This document shows positions 41,681 through 50,460 of a stretch of DNA of 64,000 nt, in pieces. Under the pieces are notes generated by a model. It saw only the letters and a program-made list of their open reading frames with translations, was not told the DNA's origin and searched no databases. Origin of the DNA: Opacimonas immobilis (GTDB taxonomy: Bacteria > Pseudomonadota > Gammaproteobacteria > Enterobacterales > Alteromonadaceae). The position numbers were made by a program, and so were the translations under genes. Within the stretch, counting starts at the first letter, position 1. Each line of letters opens with the position of its first letter. The stretch spans positions 2,232,001 to 2,296,000 of the forward strand of contig NZ_CP182485.1 of assembly GCF_048282545.1 (NCBI RefSeq), read 5' to 3'.

Positions 41681-42370
41681 CTATGGTGCCCACATAAGGT
41701 TAACGGTTGCGCGATTAATTACCGCACTAATTGGCATCGCCAATTCCGTGCTTTGTAACGCCTTGGCAATCGTGTCCTTTTTGGATTCACCGACTAAATG
41801 TAAAAATATATTTTTAGCTGCTAAAATCGCCGGTAGGGTCAGCGACATACGTTGATGAGGCGCCGTGGTAGGCTGTACCGCAATGTATTTAGCTTGTGAA
41901 TTGAGATCTAAACCTTGCTCGATTTGTTCTGAACATGGAAATAACGAAGCCGTATGACCATCTTCACCCATTCCCAATATCACCACATCAAAGGGTAACT
42001 GCACATTATCCAGTGCAGCTTCACATGAGGCTACTGCATCTTCAGCATTGGCAAAATCATGCTTTAACGTAATAAATGTGGCCGCGGCTGCGTAGCTTTG
42101 TAACAAGTACGTGCGCACAAGTTTGTCGTTGCTCGCATCATCGTTTACATCCACCCATCGGTCATCCGCTAAGGTAATAACCACCTTACTCCAATCCAAC
42201 TCGGTTTGAGCCAGTGTCTGAAACAAGGCAACCGGGGTACGACCACCACTGACCACAAGTGTTGCTTGGCCTTTTTCTGCAATGGCTTGATTTAGAAGCT
42301 CTGTAATAGTGATGGCGAATTCAACGGTTAACTGCTCTGCAGAAGAAAATTCGTGTGATACAAGGGCCAT
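41681..42370 (-). CDS. pgl: 6-phosphogluconolactonase
   Basis: Hydrolyses the lactone made by Zwf. The 229-residue protein is of the DevB type with VVSGGRTPVALF, LADDRWVD, and ILGMGEDGHTASLFP. The ATG at 42370 lies two bases after the zwf stop, and AAAGGA at the zwf end serves as ribosome site. The open frame upstream of this ATG lies within zwf. Confidence 0.95.
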   Translation of the reverse strand: MALVSHEFSSAEQLTVEFAITITELLNQAIAEKGQATLVVSGGRTPVALFQTLAQTELDWSKVVITLADDRWVDVNDDASNDKLVRTYLLQSYAAAATFITLKHDFANAEDAVASCEAALDNVQLPFDVVILGMGEDGHTASLFPCSEQIEQGLDLNSQAKYIAVQPTTAPHQRMSLTLPAILAAKNIFLHLVGESKKDTIAKALQSTELAMPISAVINRATVNLMWAP

Positions 42371-42372
42371 AA

Positions 42373-43872
42373 TTATTTTCCTTTTGCTTTTTTGACAGCT
42401 TGTTGTTGATACCACGCTCGACCAGTCTTAGCGAGTAAACCAATGGATTCGACCGGCCCCCAGGTACCTGCTTGATATGGCTCGGGTGGTTCATTTTTAG
42501 CTGCCCATGCACCGATGATCGAATCGACCCATGACCAAGCCTGTTCTACTTCATCGCGACGCACAAATAATGCTTGGTTGCCAAGCATGACTTCCAATAA
42601 AAGCTTTTCATAGGCATCAGCGATACGTTCATCCGAAAAAGCCTCAGAAAAAGATAGGTTCAGCTGGGTTTTTTGCAGATCCATAGAGCCTGATGAGGTC
42701 AACCCTGGCACTTTATTCATAACGGTGATTTCTACGCCTTCGTCCGGTTGCAAACGAATGACCAATTTATTCGGTGGCAATTGCGCAAAGCTATCTTTAA
42801 ATAAGTTATGTGGCTGACGTTTGAAGTAAATCACCACTTCAGAGGTCTTCGCCGGCATGCGTTTACCCGTTCTTAAATAAAAAGGTACGCCCGCCCAACG
42901 CCAGTTATTGATGTGCGCTTTGATCGCAACAAACGTCTCGGTTTGTGATTTTTGGTTCGCATCAGGCTCGTCCAAATACCCTGGTACTTCTTTGCCATTC
43001 ACAAAGCCACCCACGTATTGACCGCGAACCGTCATCTCATCAATATTAGAGGAGTCAATTGGACATAACGCTTTGAGTACTTTTAGTTTTTCGTCACGAA
43101 TATCATCCGCATCTAAAGTTGCCGGTGGCTCCATCGCCACAAGTGACAGGATTTGTAATAAGTGGTTTTGCACCATATCACGCATTTGCCCAGCATCGTC
43201 AAAGTACCCCCAACGCCCTTCAATACCAACGGACTCAGCCACACTGATTTGAACATGATCAATACTGTTGTGATCCCAGTTGTTTGTAAAAATAGAGTTC
43301 GCAAAACGCAACGAAATCAAATTTAAAACTGTCTCTTTGCCAAGATAATGGTCGATGCGATAGATTTGTTTTTCTTTAAAATATTCTGCTACTGTTTCGT
43401 TAATGACTTTAGAGGTTGCCAAGTCATGTCCAATGGGTTTTTCTAGCACAACCCGCATTGAATCATCAATGGCATTAGCATGTTTTAAACCTGCGCAAAT
43501 ATCACCGAAAATAGAAGGAGGCGTCGCAAAATAACACACCATAGTTCGCGCTTCATTTACCAAAGGAGTAAACTGCTCATAATCAGACGGCTCAAGCATA
43601 TTAATACACAGGTAACTGAGCTTTTTAGAAAAGCGAGACCACGTGACTTCACAAATCGTCTCGCCCAAAAATTTTTCTAAATTTTCTCGAACAATGGCAA
43701 CGTATTCTGTCTGCGCCAAGGGTTGACGGGCCACACCGATAAATTTAGTTTCAGGATGAATCAAATCAGCTTTCTCTAGCTGATACAGTGAGGGAAGCAA
43801 CTTGCGACGAGCGAGATCTCCCACTGTGCCAAAGAGGACAAAATCACAAGGGTCGAACGAAGGTTTAATCAC
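42373..43872 (-). CDS. zwf: Glucose-6-phosphate 1-dehydrogenase
   Basis: Oxidises glucose-6-phosphate, feeding the ED and pentose-phosphate routes. It has the dinucleotide motif FGTVGDLARRKLLPSLY, the active-site RIDHYLGKETV, the WAGVPFYLRTGKR segment, and a YQAGTWGP terminus. I choose GTG at 43872 (499 residues), which has AAAAGG nine bases before it. A GTG ten codons upstream has no ribosome site. It is the first gene of the ED operon, divergent from hexR. Confidence 0.96.
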   Translation of the reverse strand: MIKPSFDPCDFVLFGTVGDLARRKLLPSLYQLEKADLIHPETKFIGVARQPLAQTEYVAIVRENLEKFLGETICEVTWSRFSKKLSYLCINMLEPSDYEQFTPLVNEARTMVCYFATPPSIFGDICAGLKHANAIDDSMRVVLEKPIGHDLATSKVINETVAEYFKEKQIYRIDHYLGKETVLNLISLRFANSIFTNNWDHNSIDHVQISVAESVGIEGRWGYFDDAGQMRDMVQNHLLQILSLVAMEPPATLDADDIRDEKLKVLKALCPIDSSNIDEMTVRGQYVGGFVNGKEVPGYLDEPDANQKSQTETFVAIKAHINNWRWAGVPFYLRTGKRMPAKTSEVVIYFKRQPHNLFKDSFAQLPPNKLVIRLQPDEGVEITVMNKVPGLTSSGSMDLQKTQLNLSFSEAFSDERIADAYEKLLLEVMLGNQALFVRRDEVEQAWSWVDSIIGAWAAKNEPPEPYQAGTWGPVESIGLLAKTGRAWYQQQAVKKAKGK

Positions 43873-43931
43873 GTTTTTATGCCTTTTCAATGAACACAAC
43901 ACAATTGCATTCTTCTAATGTATTAAGGTTA

Positions 43932-43961
43932 AGTGTACTCAATTTTGTAGTAAAATTACAA
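43932..43961 (-). promoter_or_regulatory. zwf operon promoter
   Basis: On the minus strand: TTGTAA (complement of 43956-43961), 18-base spacer, TACACT (complement of 43932-43937). The -35 lies inside the HexR box, so HexR binding should block RNA polymerase. Confidence 0.5.
43946..43960. promoter_or_regulatory. HexR operator of zwf/hexR
   Basis: TGTAGTAAAATTACA, a near-perfect palindrome matching the known gammaproteobacterial HexR box. It covers the predicted zwf -35. A separate half-like sequence, TGTAATTTT at 44022-44030, reaches the hexR -35 and may allow weak autoregulation. Confidence 0.8.
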
Positions 43962-44028
43962 CTTTTACACTGTGATAATGCAAAAAATATCACTTTAATG
44001 CGATAATACTGAAAGTTTTACTGTAATT

Positions 44029-44057
44029 TTGTGCAAAAACAATACATCTTGTATAGA
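44029..44057 (+). promoter_or_regulatory. hexR promoter
   Basis: TTGTGC (44029-44034), 17-base spacer, TATAGA (44052-44057). The predicted start is near 44064, about 38 bases before the hexR ATG. Confidence 0.5.
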
Positions 44058-44101
44058 AATACAGGTATATTGTTACTCATGCAAAAGAGACACCCATTAG
44101 T

Positions 44102-44947
44102 ATGAATATTTTAGAACAAATCACCCGACACTTTGACGCGTTTAGTAAAAGCGAAAAAAAAGTGGCTCAAGTCATTTTAGATAACCCAAAAAATGCCATT
44201 CATTCATCTATTGCGACACTGGCAAACCTTGCCAATGTCAGTGAGCCTACAGTCAACCGTTTTTGCCGTAGACTCGATACTAAAGGCTTCCCCGATTTTA
44301 AACTGCATCTAGCTCAAAGCCTCGCCAGCGGAACGCCTTATGTCAATCGCAACGTTGATGAAAATGATGGACCAGCTGAATATACGAACAAGATTTTTGA
44401 GTCAACCATGGCAGCTCTGGAAACCGCTCGTCAGTCGGTTGATATCAATGCTATTAACCGGGTAGTAGACCTGTTAACACAAGCCAATAAGATTTCATTT
44501 TTTGGTCTTGGAGCTTCCGCATCTGTTGCACAAGATGCCTTGAATAAATTTTTCCGTTTCAATGTCCCGGTCGTGTATTTCGAAGATATTGTCATGCAGC
44601 GCATGTCGACGATGAACTCGACGGATGGCGATGTAGTGGTGTTGATTTCTCACACTGGGCGCACAAAATCATTAGTTGAAATTGCACAAATCGCACGAAG
44701 CAATCACGCTGTTGTCGTAGGTATTACCGCAAAAGACTCCCCACTTGGCCGTGAATGTAATTACGTTCTTTCATTGGATGTTGCCGAAGATACCGATATG
44801 TATATGCCCATGGCGTCTCGCATTGCGCAACTTACCTTAATTGATATCCTAGCCACTGGCTTTACTTTGAGACGTGGCAATCGATTCAGAGAAAATTTAA
44901 AACGCGTTAAAGAATCATTGAAAGACTCTCGTTTTTCGATTAAATGA
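44102..44947 (+). CDS. hexR: HexR, RpiR-family regulator of central carbon metabolism
   Basis: DNA-binding regulator that senses KDPG through its sugar-isomerase (SIS) domain. The 281-residue protein has an N-terminal helix-turn-helix (about 1-75; SIATLANLANVSEPTVNRFCR) and a SIS domain (about 115-245; FFGLGASASVAQDA, LISHTGRTKSLVEIA). Its position opposite zwf, beside edd/eda and before pykA, and the presence of matching operators at these genes, identify it as HexR rather than another RpiR protein. Confidence 0.95.
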   Translation: MNILEQITRHFDAFSKSEKKVAQVILDNPKNAIHSSIATLANLANVSEPTVNRFCRRLDTKGFPDFKLHLAQSLASGTPYVNRNVDENDGPAEYTNKIFESTMAALETARQSVDINAINRVVDLLTQANKISFFGLGASASVAQDALNKFFRFNVPVVYFEDIVMQRMSTMNSTDGDVVVLISHTGRTKSLVEIAQIARSNHAVVVGITAKDSPLGRECNYVLSLDVAEDTDMYMPMASRIAQLTLIDILATGFTLRRGNRFRENLKRVKESLKDSRFSIK

Positions 44948-44974
44948 TCAACAATTGTTCAAATGCGCACGGAT

Positions 44975-44989
44975 AGTAATAAAATTACG
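44975..44989. promoter_or_regulatory. Second, weaker HexR-like box upstream of pykA
   Basis: AGTAATAAAATTACG keeps the palindromic core but differs from the consensus at both end bases. Its centre is 51 bases from the centre of the main pykA box, close to five helical turns, so co-operative binding or looping is possible. Confidence 0.45.
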
Positions 44990-45025
44990 TAAAAAAACCA
45001 CATTTTTAGTGAATATTTGAAAATC

Positions 45026-45040
45026 TGTAATATAATTACA
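45026..45040. promoter_or_regulatory. HexR operator of pykA
   Basis: TGTAATATAATTACA, palindromic in all but the central base pairs. A consensus -10 TATAAT lies inside it (45031-45036), with a weak -35 TAGTGA 18 bases upstream, so binding should repress pykA directly. Confidence 0.8.
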
Positions 45041-45093
45041 ATATAAATGAGCTATCATACGATATTCACGACAGACACAATACGGACTCTTAC

Positions 45094-46536
45094 ATGATAC
45101 TAAATCGTCGCACCAAAATTCTTGCCACTCTCGGCCCTGCCACTGATTCTCAAGAGATATTAGAAAAACTCATCGCCGCTGGCGCCAATGTTGTGCGCAT
45201 GAACTTTTCGCATGGCACTGCTCAAGACCACATTGAACGAGCAGCACGGGTTCGAGCTGCAGCCAAAAAGCTCAATAAGTACGTTGGTATTCTTGGCGAT
45301 TTGCAAGGACCTAAGATTCGTGTAGCACGCTTTAAAGGCGGTCCTATCTATTTGAATATTGGCGATGCATTTGTACTTGATGCTAGTTTAGATAAAGATG
45401 CAGGTGATCAACACTCAGTAGGCATTGATTACAAAGACTTACCCAATGACGTAGTGCCAGGTGATGTGTTATTACTGGATGATGGACGAGTCCAATTAAT
45501 TGTTGATCGAATTGATGGTAGCGCCATTTACACAACGGTATCGGTTGCTGGAAAGTTGTCAAACAACAAAGGCATCAACAAACAAGGTGGTGGCCTTTCT
45601 GCGGCGGCGTTAACAGATAAAGACAAAGAAGACATCAAGACTGCGGCGCAAATTGGCGTAGATTATTTAGCCGTATCCTTCCCTCGCTCTGGTGCGGATC
45701 TAGAATACGCAAGAGAACTTGCTCGTGCTGCAGGATGTAACGCACAAATTTGTGCCAAAGTTGAGCGTGCTGAAACCGTTGCAACGGACGAGGCCATTGA
45801 TGACATCATTCTTGCTTCCGATGCAGTGATGGTTGCACGTGGTGATTTGGGTGTTGAAATCGGCGATGCCGAACTGGTTGGCGTACAAAAAAAACTGATC
45901 GCTCGCTCCAGACAATTAAACAAAATAGTGATCACCGCTACGCAAATGATGGAGTCGATGATTGAAGCGCCACTTCCGACCCGAGCCGAAGTGATGGACG
46001 TCGCCAATGCCGTGTTAGATGGTACCGATGCAGTCATGTTATCTGCTGAAACGGCCGCGGGCAAATTTCCAATTGAAACCGTTGAAGCCATGGCTCGCGT
46101 ATGTATTGGCGCAGAAACGCACCCAAGCGTGAACGAATCTAAACACCGCATGGATGAAAAATTTGAATCCATATCAGAAACCGTAGCAATGGCTGCAGTT
46201 TATGCTGCTAATCATCATTTTAATATCAAAGCCATTGTTGGCTTAACCGAGTCGGGTAACAGCACTAAGCTCATGTCACGCATCACGACTAACCTACCCA
46301 TTATTGGTTTGTCTCGTCACGCTACAACTCTTAATGCTATGGCATTGTACCGAGGCGTTAAACCTGTGTTTTTTGATTCGACGCAATCACGCCCTGGTCA
46401 AATCACGCAAGATGTTGTGAATGCATTAAAGGCTTATGGTTATCTTGCTGAAGGAGATAAATTCATCTTCACTTATGGCGATACCATGGAAACCATCGGT
46501 GCCACCAACACGTGCAAAATCGTCACTGTGAATTAA
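45094..46536 (+). CDS. pykA: Pyruvate kinase (PykA type)
   Basis: Makes pyruvate and ATP from phosphoenolpyruvate. At 480 residues it has the same length as E. coli PykA, the AMP/sugar-phosphate-activated isozyme. Signatures are RTKILATLGPATDS, VVRMNFSHG, GDLQGPKIRV, the catalytic Lys in AQICAKVERAE, the MVARGDLGVEI metal site, and MLSAETAAGKFP. It lies downstream of hexR with a HexR box on its promoter. Confidence 0.97.
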   Translation: MILNRRTKILATLGPATDSQEILEKLIAAGANVVRMNFSHGTAQDHIERAARVRAAAKKLNKYVGILGDLQGPKIRVARFKGGPIYLNIGDAFVLDASLDKDAGDQHSVGIDYKDLPNDVVPGDVLLLDDGRVQLIVDRIDGSAIYTTVSVAGKLSNNKGINKQGGGLSAAALTDKDKEDIKTAAQIGVDYLAVSFPRSGADLEYARELARAAGCNAQICAKVERAETVATDEAIDDIILASDAVMVARGDLGVEIGDAELVGVQKKLIARSRQLNKIVITATQMMESMIEAPLPTRAEVMDVANAVLDGTDAVMLSAETAAGKFPIETVEAMARVCIGAETHPSVNESKHRMDEKFESISETVAMAAVYAANHHFNIKAIVGLTESGNSTKLMSRITTNLPIIGLSRHATTLNAMALYRGVKPVFFDSTQSRPGQITQDVVNALKAYGYLAEGDKFIFTYGDTMETIGATNTCKIVTVN

Positions 46537-46562
46537 CCACCACCCTCAGCGTTAACAAATAA

Positions 46563-46591
46563 TTAACATCTCCTTCATTATCCGTTATGAT
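46563..46591 (+). promoter_or_regulatory. Promoter of the reductase gene at 46618
   Basis: TTAACA (46563-46568), 17-base spacer, TATGAT (46586-46591): near-consensus. The predicted start is about 46598, inside the hairpin described next, so RNA from this promoter lacks the hairpin's 5' arm. Confidence 0.6.
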
Positions 46592-46617
46592 GTCTCCTTA
46601 AAAATAAGGAGACATTA
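46588..46617 (+). promoter_or_regulatory. Hairpin burying the ribosome-binding site of the gene at 46618
   Basis: A 13-bp stem with one G-U pair and an AAAA loop. The core arms are GTCTCCTTA and TAAGGAGAC; the 3' arm contains the Shine-Dalgarno AAGGAG, and the stem ends at the ATG. There is no T run, so it is not a typical terminator. In RNA that reads through from pykA it should block translation; in RNA from the local promoter it cannot form. Confidence 0.65.
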
Positions 46618-47790
46618 ATGGAAAAGCAATTCGACATAATTGTCTTTGGCGCCACTGGATACACTGGCCGATTAGTCTGTGAATATTTGCGTGACCACTA
46701 CGCCAATAGTGATGTTCAGTGGGCCATTGCCGGCCGTGACGAGGCGAAACTCACCCACACCAAATCCACCTTAAACCTTGCTGAACACATCGACGTACTG
46801 GTCGCTGACAGTCAAGATCCACAAGCTCTGCTGCCGCTGGTGACCAGTACCAAAGTCATCCTCACCACTGTAGGACCCTATCAGCTTTATGGGGATGTAC
46901 TCATTCGTTTATGCGCAGAAATGGGCACTGATTATGTCGATCTGTGTGGTGAGCCAACTTGGATGCGCCAGCAAATTGATACCCTTTCTCAAACTGCCAA
47001 AGAAAGTGGTGCTCGGATTGTCCATTCGTGCGGATTTGATTCAATCCCCTTTGATTTAGGGGTGTTCTTTTTACAAGATTTAGCATGGCAATATTTCAAC
47101 AAGCCTATGCCGAGTGTCAAATGTCGTGTGCGCAAGATGAACGGCAAATTTAGTGGTGGCACTGCCGCGAGCCTTCAAGCAACCATGGCCGCAGCAATGC
47201 AACAACCAGAGTTGCTCGGTTGGCTCAAAGACCCATTTAGTCTCGCGGGTGGTTTTGTTGGCCCAGATCAACCCAAAGGGAATGAGATCCATTTTGATGA
47301 GGCGCTTAACTCTTGGGTCGCGCCGTTTATCATGGCCAGCATTAATACCAAAAATATACATCGCTCTAACGCCCTACTCGACCATTACTACGGCAAAGAT
47401 TTTGTGTATGACGAAATGATTTTGACCGGTCCTGGTGAGCAAGGGGAAAAAATTGCCAACCATATCGCCAACGATAAAAGTTTATCAGGCCCTGACGCCC
47501 CAAAACCGGGTGAAGGCCCGACTCAAGAGGAACGAGAAAATGGCTCTTATGATGTATTATTCATCGGTACTCTGGATGAGCATGAAGTGAGAGTCAGCGT
47601 TGGTGGACACCTTGACCCAGGCTATGGTTCGACTTCACGTATGCTGACTGAAGCGGCTTTATGTCTGGCTCATGATAATTTGGCTACGTTAGGAGGTGTA
47701 TATACACCTGCTCCTGCGATGGGAGAGGCTCTGATTAAACGCCTGATTGAACATGCTGGACTGTACTTTGAGGTTGAGGAGCGACATTAG
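46618..47790 (+). CDS. Saccharopine dehydrogenase-like NAD(P)-binding reductase (trans-acting enoyl reductase type)
   Basis: A 390-residue protein with an N-terminal Rossmann fold (IIVFGATGYTGRLVCEYL, about 6-24; VQWAIAGRDEAKL; VGPYQLYGD). A membrane-associating C-terminal part follows, with SCGFDSIPFDLGVF and KFSGGTAAS. The pattern matches SCCPDH-like proteins and mycobacterial trans-acting enoyl reductases rather than true saccharopine dehydrogenase of lysine metabolism. The substrate is unknown, possibly lipid. It is monocistronic and converges on ydjA. Confidence 0.8.
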   Translation: MEKQFDIIVFGATGYTGRLVCEYLRDHYANSDVQWAIAGRDEAKLTHTKSTLNLAEHIDVLVADSQDPQALLPLVTSTKVILTTVGPYQLYGDVLIRLCAEMGTDYVDLCGEPTWMRQQIDTLSQTAKESGARIVHSCGFDSIPFDLGVFFLQDLAWQYFNKPMPSVKCRVRKMNGKFSGGTAASLQATMAAAMQQPELLGWLKDPFSLAGGFVGPDQPKGNEIHFDEALNSWVAPFIMASINTKNIHRSNALLDHYYGKDFVYDEMILTGPGEQGEKIANHIANDKSLSGPDAPKPGEGPTQEERENGSYDVLFIGTLDEHEVRVSVGGHLDPGYGSTSRMLTEAALCLAHDNLATLGGVYTPAPAMGEALIKRLIEHAGLYFEVEERH

Positions 47791-47803
47791 ACTGGGATAC
47801 TGA

Positions 47804-47824
47804 GCCGCAGCACCGAGCTGCGGC
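47804..47824. terminator. GC-rich hairpin between convergent genes
   Basis: A perfect 8-bp stem (GCCGCAGC / GCTGCGGC) with a 5-base loop and no T run on either side. It lies between the stops at 47790 and 47835. It may be a weak bidirectional terminator or an mRNA 3'-end stabiliser. Confidence 0.5.
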
Positions 47825-47834
47825 ACTTATACGG

Positions 47835-48386
47835 TCATTCCCAATGGGTAAAGTAATCGCCACTCTCTAACGTTGGTTTGGGCATGGGTTTCAGGTTGGA
47901 TGTACCAAGATATAAAAACCCGACGATTTCATCATCCTCACTGAGACCTAATGATTTTTTCATATAATTTGATTGAGCATAACTTCCAGTGCGCCAAATC
48001 CCAGCAAAACCTTGTGCTTGAGCCGCCATTTGCATTGAATGCACAGCACAAGCCGTTGAGCATACCTGCTCCACCATTGGCACTTTGTCATGTTCCACAT
48101 ACTGGGTATAGGCAATAATGACCATAGGCGCACGTAATGGCAACTGAATGGCTCGCGCAATACTTTGCTCATCTTTATCTTCAGCAATCGCAGATTCTTG
48201 TAACAAATCCCCTAATTTATTGAGCCCCCTGCCTGTGCAAACAATAAAACGCCACGGTTTAAGACCAAGGTGATCGGGTGCGCGCAATGCTGCTTGCTTG
48301 ATATTTTCTAACGCATCCCCTTCTGGAGCTGGAGCCGTGAGTTTAGGCTGTGAAACTCGGTTTAACAACAAATCTAAAGCATCCAT
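47835..48386 (-). CDS. ydjA: Nitroreductase family protein YdjA
   Basis: FMN-binding reductase. The 183-residue protein has the same length as E. coli YdjA and the short-form nitroreductase pattern: AALRAPDHLGLKPWRF near the N-terminus, APMVIIAYT, AAQAQGFAGIWRTG, and a C-terminal VGFLYLGT. The ATG at 48386 (MDALDLLLNR) is chosen by alignment; the 33 upstream codons overlap the intergenic operator candidate. The physiological substrate is unknown. It is divergent from sppA. Confidence 0.9.
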   Translation of the reverse strand: MDALDLLLNRVSQPKLTAPAPEGDALENIKQAALRAPDHLGLKPWRFIVCTGRGLNKLGDLLQESAIAEDKDEQSIARAIQLPLRAPMVIIAYTQYVEHDKVPMVEQVCSTACAVHSMQMAAQAQGFAGIWRTGSYAQSNYMKKSLGLSEDDEIVGFLYLGTSNLKPMPKPTLESGDYFTHWE

Positions 48387-48444
48387 GAGTACCTCATTTG
48401 TATGAAGAAAAAAACAAGCAAAATGTACCCGTAAACAGGCTAAA

Positions 48445-48480
48445 CACAAAGTGTTTTTGTAAAAAATTTTGCACTTTGTG
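48445..48480. promoter_or_regulatory. Inverted repeat between ydjA and sppA
   Basis: Perfect 9-base arms CACAAAGTG (48445-48453) and CACTTTGTG (48472-48480) with an 18-base AT-rich spacer; arm centres are 27 bases apart. A candidate ydjA promoter (TTGTGT, 16 bases, TACATT on the minus strand) overlaps the left arm. This looks like an operator for an unidentified regulator. Confidence 0.4.
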
Positions 48481-48576
48481 ACCAATGCGTTACAAAAAAT
48501 TACAAATTTGCAGTAGCAGATTTACCCTCGTCTCTCTAGGATGTACTTTGAGACAATATAAAAGGTGTATTTAAGC

Positions 48577-50439
48577 ATGGCAGCAAACCAGTCATTGACC
48601 AAATCTTTGTTTGTCGGGATTTGGAATGTCCTCAACTTCTCGCGGAAGTTAGTATTTAATCTGATTTTTATTCTTCTGCTTATTTTCTTCATTATGGCGA
48701 TTGCCAATTCGGGTAAAGATGAGATCAAAGTCCCTCAAGGTGGCGCTTTGGTATTAAATTTATCTGGTAATTTGGTGATTCAAAAAACATCAGTCGATCC
48801 GTTTGATGAGTTTGCCAATGAAGCTTTTGGTGGCGGCTCTGGTCCCAACGAAATTCTGGTTCGCGATGTCGTAAAAGCCATTGAAAACGCCAAAGAAGAT
48901 CGCCGCATCAGTGCGTTGCTGTTGGATTTTGATGGGTTACGTGGGGCAGGCTTGGATAAGCTTCGTGTTGTCGCGGCTGCTTTAAAGGATTTTAAAACCT
49001 CTGGCAAACCAGTGATTGCACGCGGCGATATCTATGGCCAAGTACAGTATTACCTAGCCGCGCATGCAGACAAAATTTACCTGAATCCGGAAGGTGCGGT
49101 GTTATTCGACGGCTTAACGCGACAGCGTATGTACTACAAAGAAGCACTAGAAAAGCTCAAAATCAATACTCATGTTTTCAAAGTGGGAACGTATAAATCT
49201 GCCATTGAGCCGTATTTGCGCAACGATATGTCACCAGAGGCAAAAGAAGCGAATGAAGCTTGGATGGGTAGCTATTGGCAACAAATGAAAGAAGACATTG
49301 CCAATGCACGCGGCATCGATATTGCCAGTTTTGATGAAACGGCTGCCGCTTTCATGACCAAATTTGAAGCCGCTAACGGTGACTTTGCCCGATATGCATT
49401 AGACAATGGCTGGGTGGATGCACTCAAAACTCGTGAACAAATCCGAGCTGAAATGATTGACTTGGTCGGTAAAGATGACAAAGACAGTTCATTTAAGGGA
49501 ATTTCATTTGCGAGTTACATGCGCGTCATTGACTTCCCACTGCCACAAGAATTTACCAAAGACGGTATTGCCGTCGTTGTGGCTAAAGGCACAATATTAG
49601 ATGGCAATCAGCCCTCTGGTACCATCGGTGGTGAATCCACCGCACGTTTATTGCGCAAAGCACGTAACAATGAGAACGTCAAAGCAGTAGTCTTGCACGT
49701 CGATTCCCCAGGAGGCAGCGCCTTTGCTTCGGAGATTATTCGTCAAGAAGTGATTGAACTCAAAAATGCTGGCAAGCCTGTCGTTGCAGTCATGAGCACC
49801 TATGCTGCATCAGGCGGTTACTGGATCTCGGCGAGCGCGGATAAAATCATCGCCTCTCCTGCAACCATCACCGGTTCAATTGGAATCTTTGGCATGCTAA
49901 TGACTTATGAAGACTCACTGGCGCATTTGGGCGTATATACCGATGGTGTTTCCACCACTGAGCTGGGCTTTTCATCGTTGTCTAAAACCCTACCTGAAAG
50001 CCTAGAGCAAATCATTCAACGCTCTATTGAGCGCGGTTACGAGCAATTTATTACCCTCGTTGCTGACAACCGAAATATGACCCTTGAACAGGTTGATTCG
50101 ATTGCGCAAGGTCGCGTGTGGATCGGTGAAACGGCGCTTGAGTTGGGTTTAGTCGATGCGTTAGGTGGCTTGGAAGAAGGCATCACAGCCGCCGCTGAAT
50201 TAGCTGGGCTCGAGGATTATCAAGTTAAGTACATTGAACGCACTCTTTCGCCTAAAGAACAGTTTATTCGTGAGTTGTTACAAAACGCCACCATCAAATT
50301 AGTGCAAACACAAATGATTGATTCGAACAGCCCATTGTTAGGCTTGTTTGGTCAGATTGCGCGTGATATCTCGACGTTCTCTCGACTGAATGATCCGAAA
50401 GCGACGTATGCCATGTGTCTAGACTGTGAACTCAGATAA
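48577..50439 (+). CDS. sppA: Signal peptide peptidase SppA (67K type)
   Basis: Inner-membrane serine protease that degrades cleaved signal peptides. The 620-residue protein (E. coli 618) has one N-terminal membrane helix (about 25-46) and two tandem crotonase-like halves. The catalytic Lys is in VGTYKSAIEPYLR of the first half, and the nucleophile Ser is in YAASGGYWIS of the second, preceded by DSPGGSAFASE. The ATG at 48577 has AAAAGG eleven bases upstream. A strong terminator follows. Confidence 0.96.
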   Translation: MAANQSLTKSLFVGIWNVLNFSRKLVFNLIFILLLIFFIMAIANSGKDEIKVPQGGALVLNLSGNLVIQKTSVDPFDEFANEAFGGGSGPNEILVRDVVKAIENAKEDRRISALLLDFDGLRGAGLDKLRVVAAALKDFKTSGKPVIARGDIYGQVQYYLAAHADKIYLNPEGAVLFDGLTRQRMYYKEALEKLKINTHVFKVGTYKSAIEPYLRNDMSPEAKEANEAWMGSYWQQMKEDIANARGIDIASFDETAAAFMTKFEAANGDFARYALDNGWVDALKTREQIRAEMIDLVGKDDKDSSFKGISFASYMRVIDFPLPQEFTKDGIAVVVAKGTILDGNQPSGTIGGESTARLLRKARNNENVKAVVLHVDSPGGSAFASEIIRQEVIELKNAGKPVVAVMSTYAASGGYWISASADKIIASPATITGSIGIFGMLMTYEDSLAHLGVYTDGVSTTELGFSSLSKTLPESLEQIIQRSIERGYEQFITLVADNRNMTLEQVDSIAQGRVWIGETALELGLVDALGGLEEGITAAAELAGLEDYQVKYIERTLSPKEQFIRELLQNATIKLVQTQMIDSNSPLLGLFGQIARDISTFSRLNDPKATYAMCLDCELR

Positions 50440-50460
50440 CATAAAAGGCGTTTTGATAGC

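Noticed and set aside
44022..44030. Second full HexR box at the hexR promoter
   Set aside because: Only the left half TGTAATTTT matches; the right half (GTGCAA) does not. It is kept only as a possible half-site note.
45663..46172. 169-codon open frame opposite pykA
   Set aside because: It is antisense to a strongly conserved gene, with composition typical of a reverse-frame shadow.
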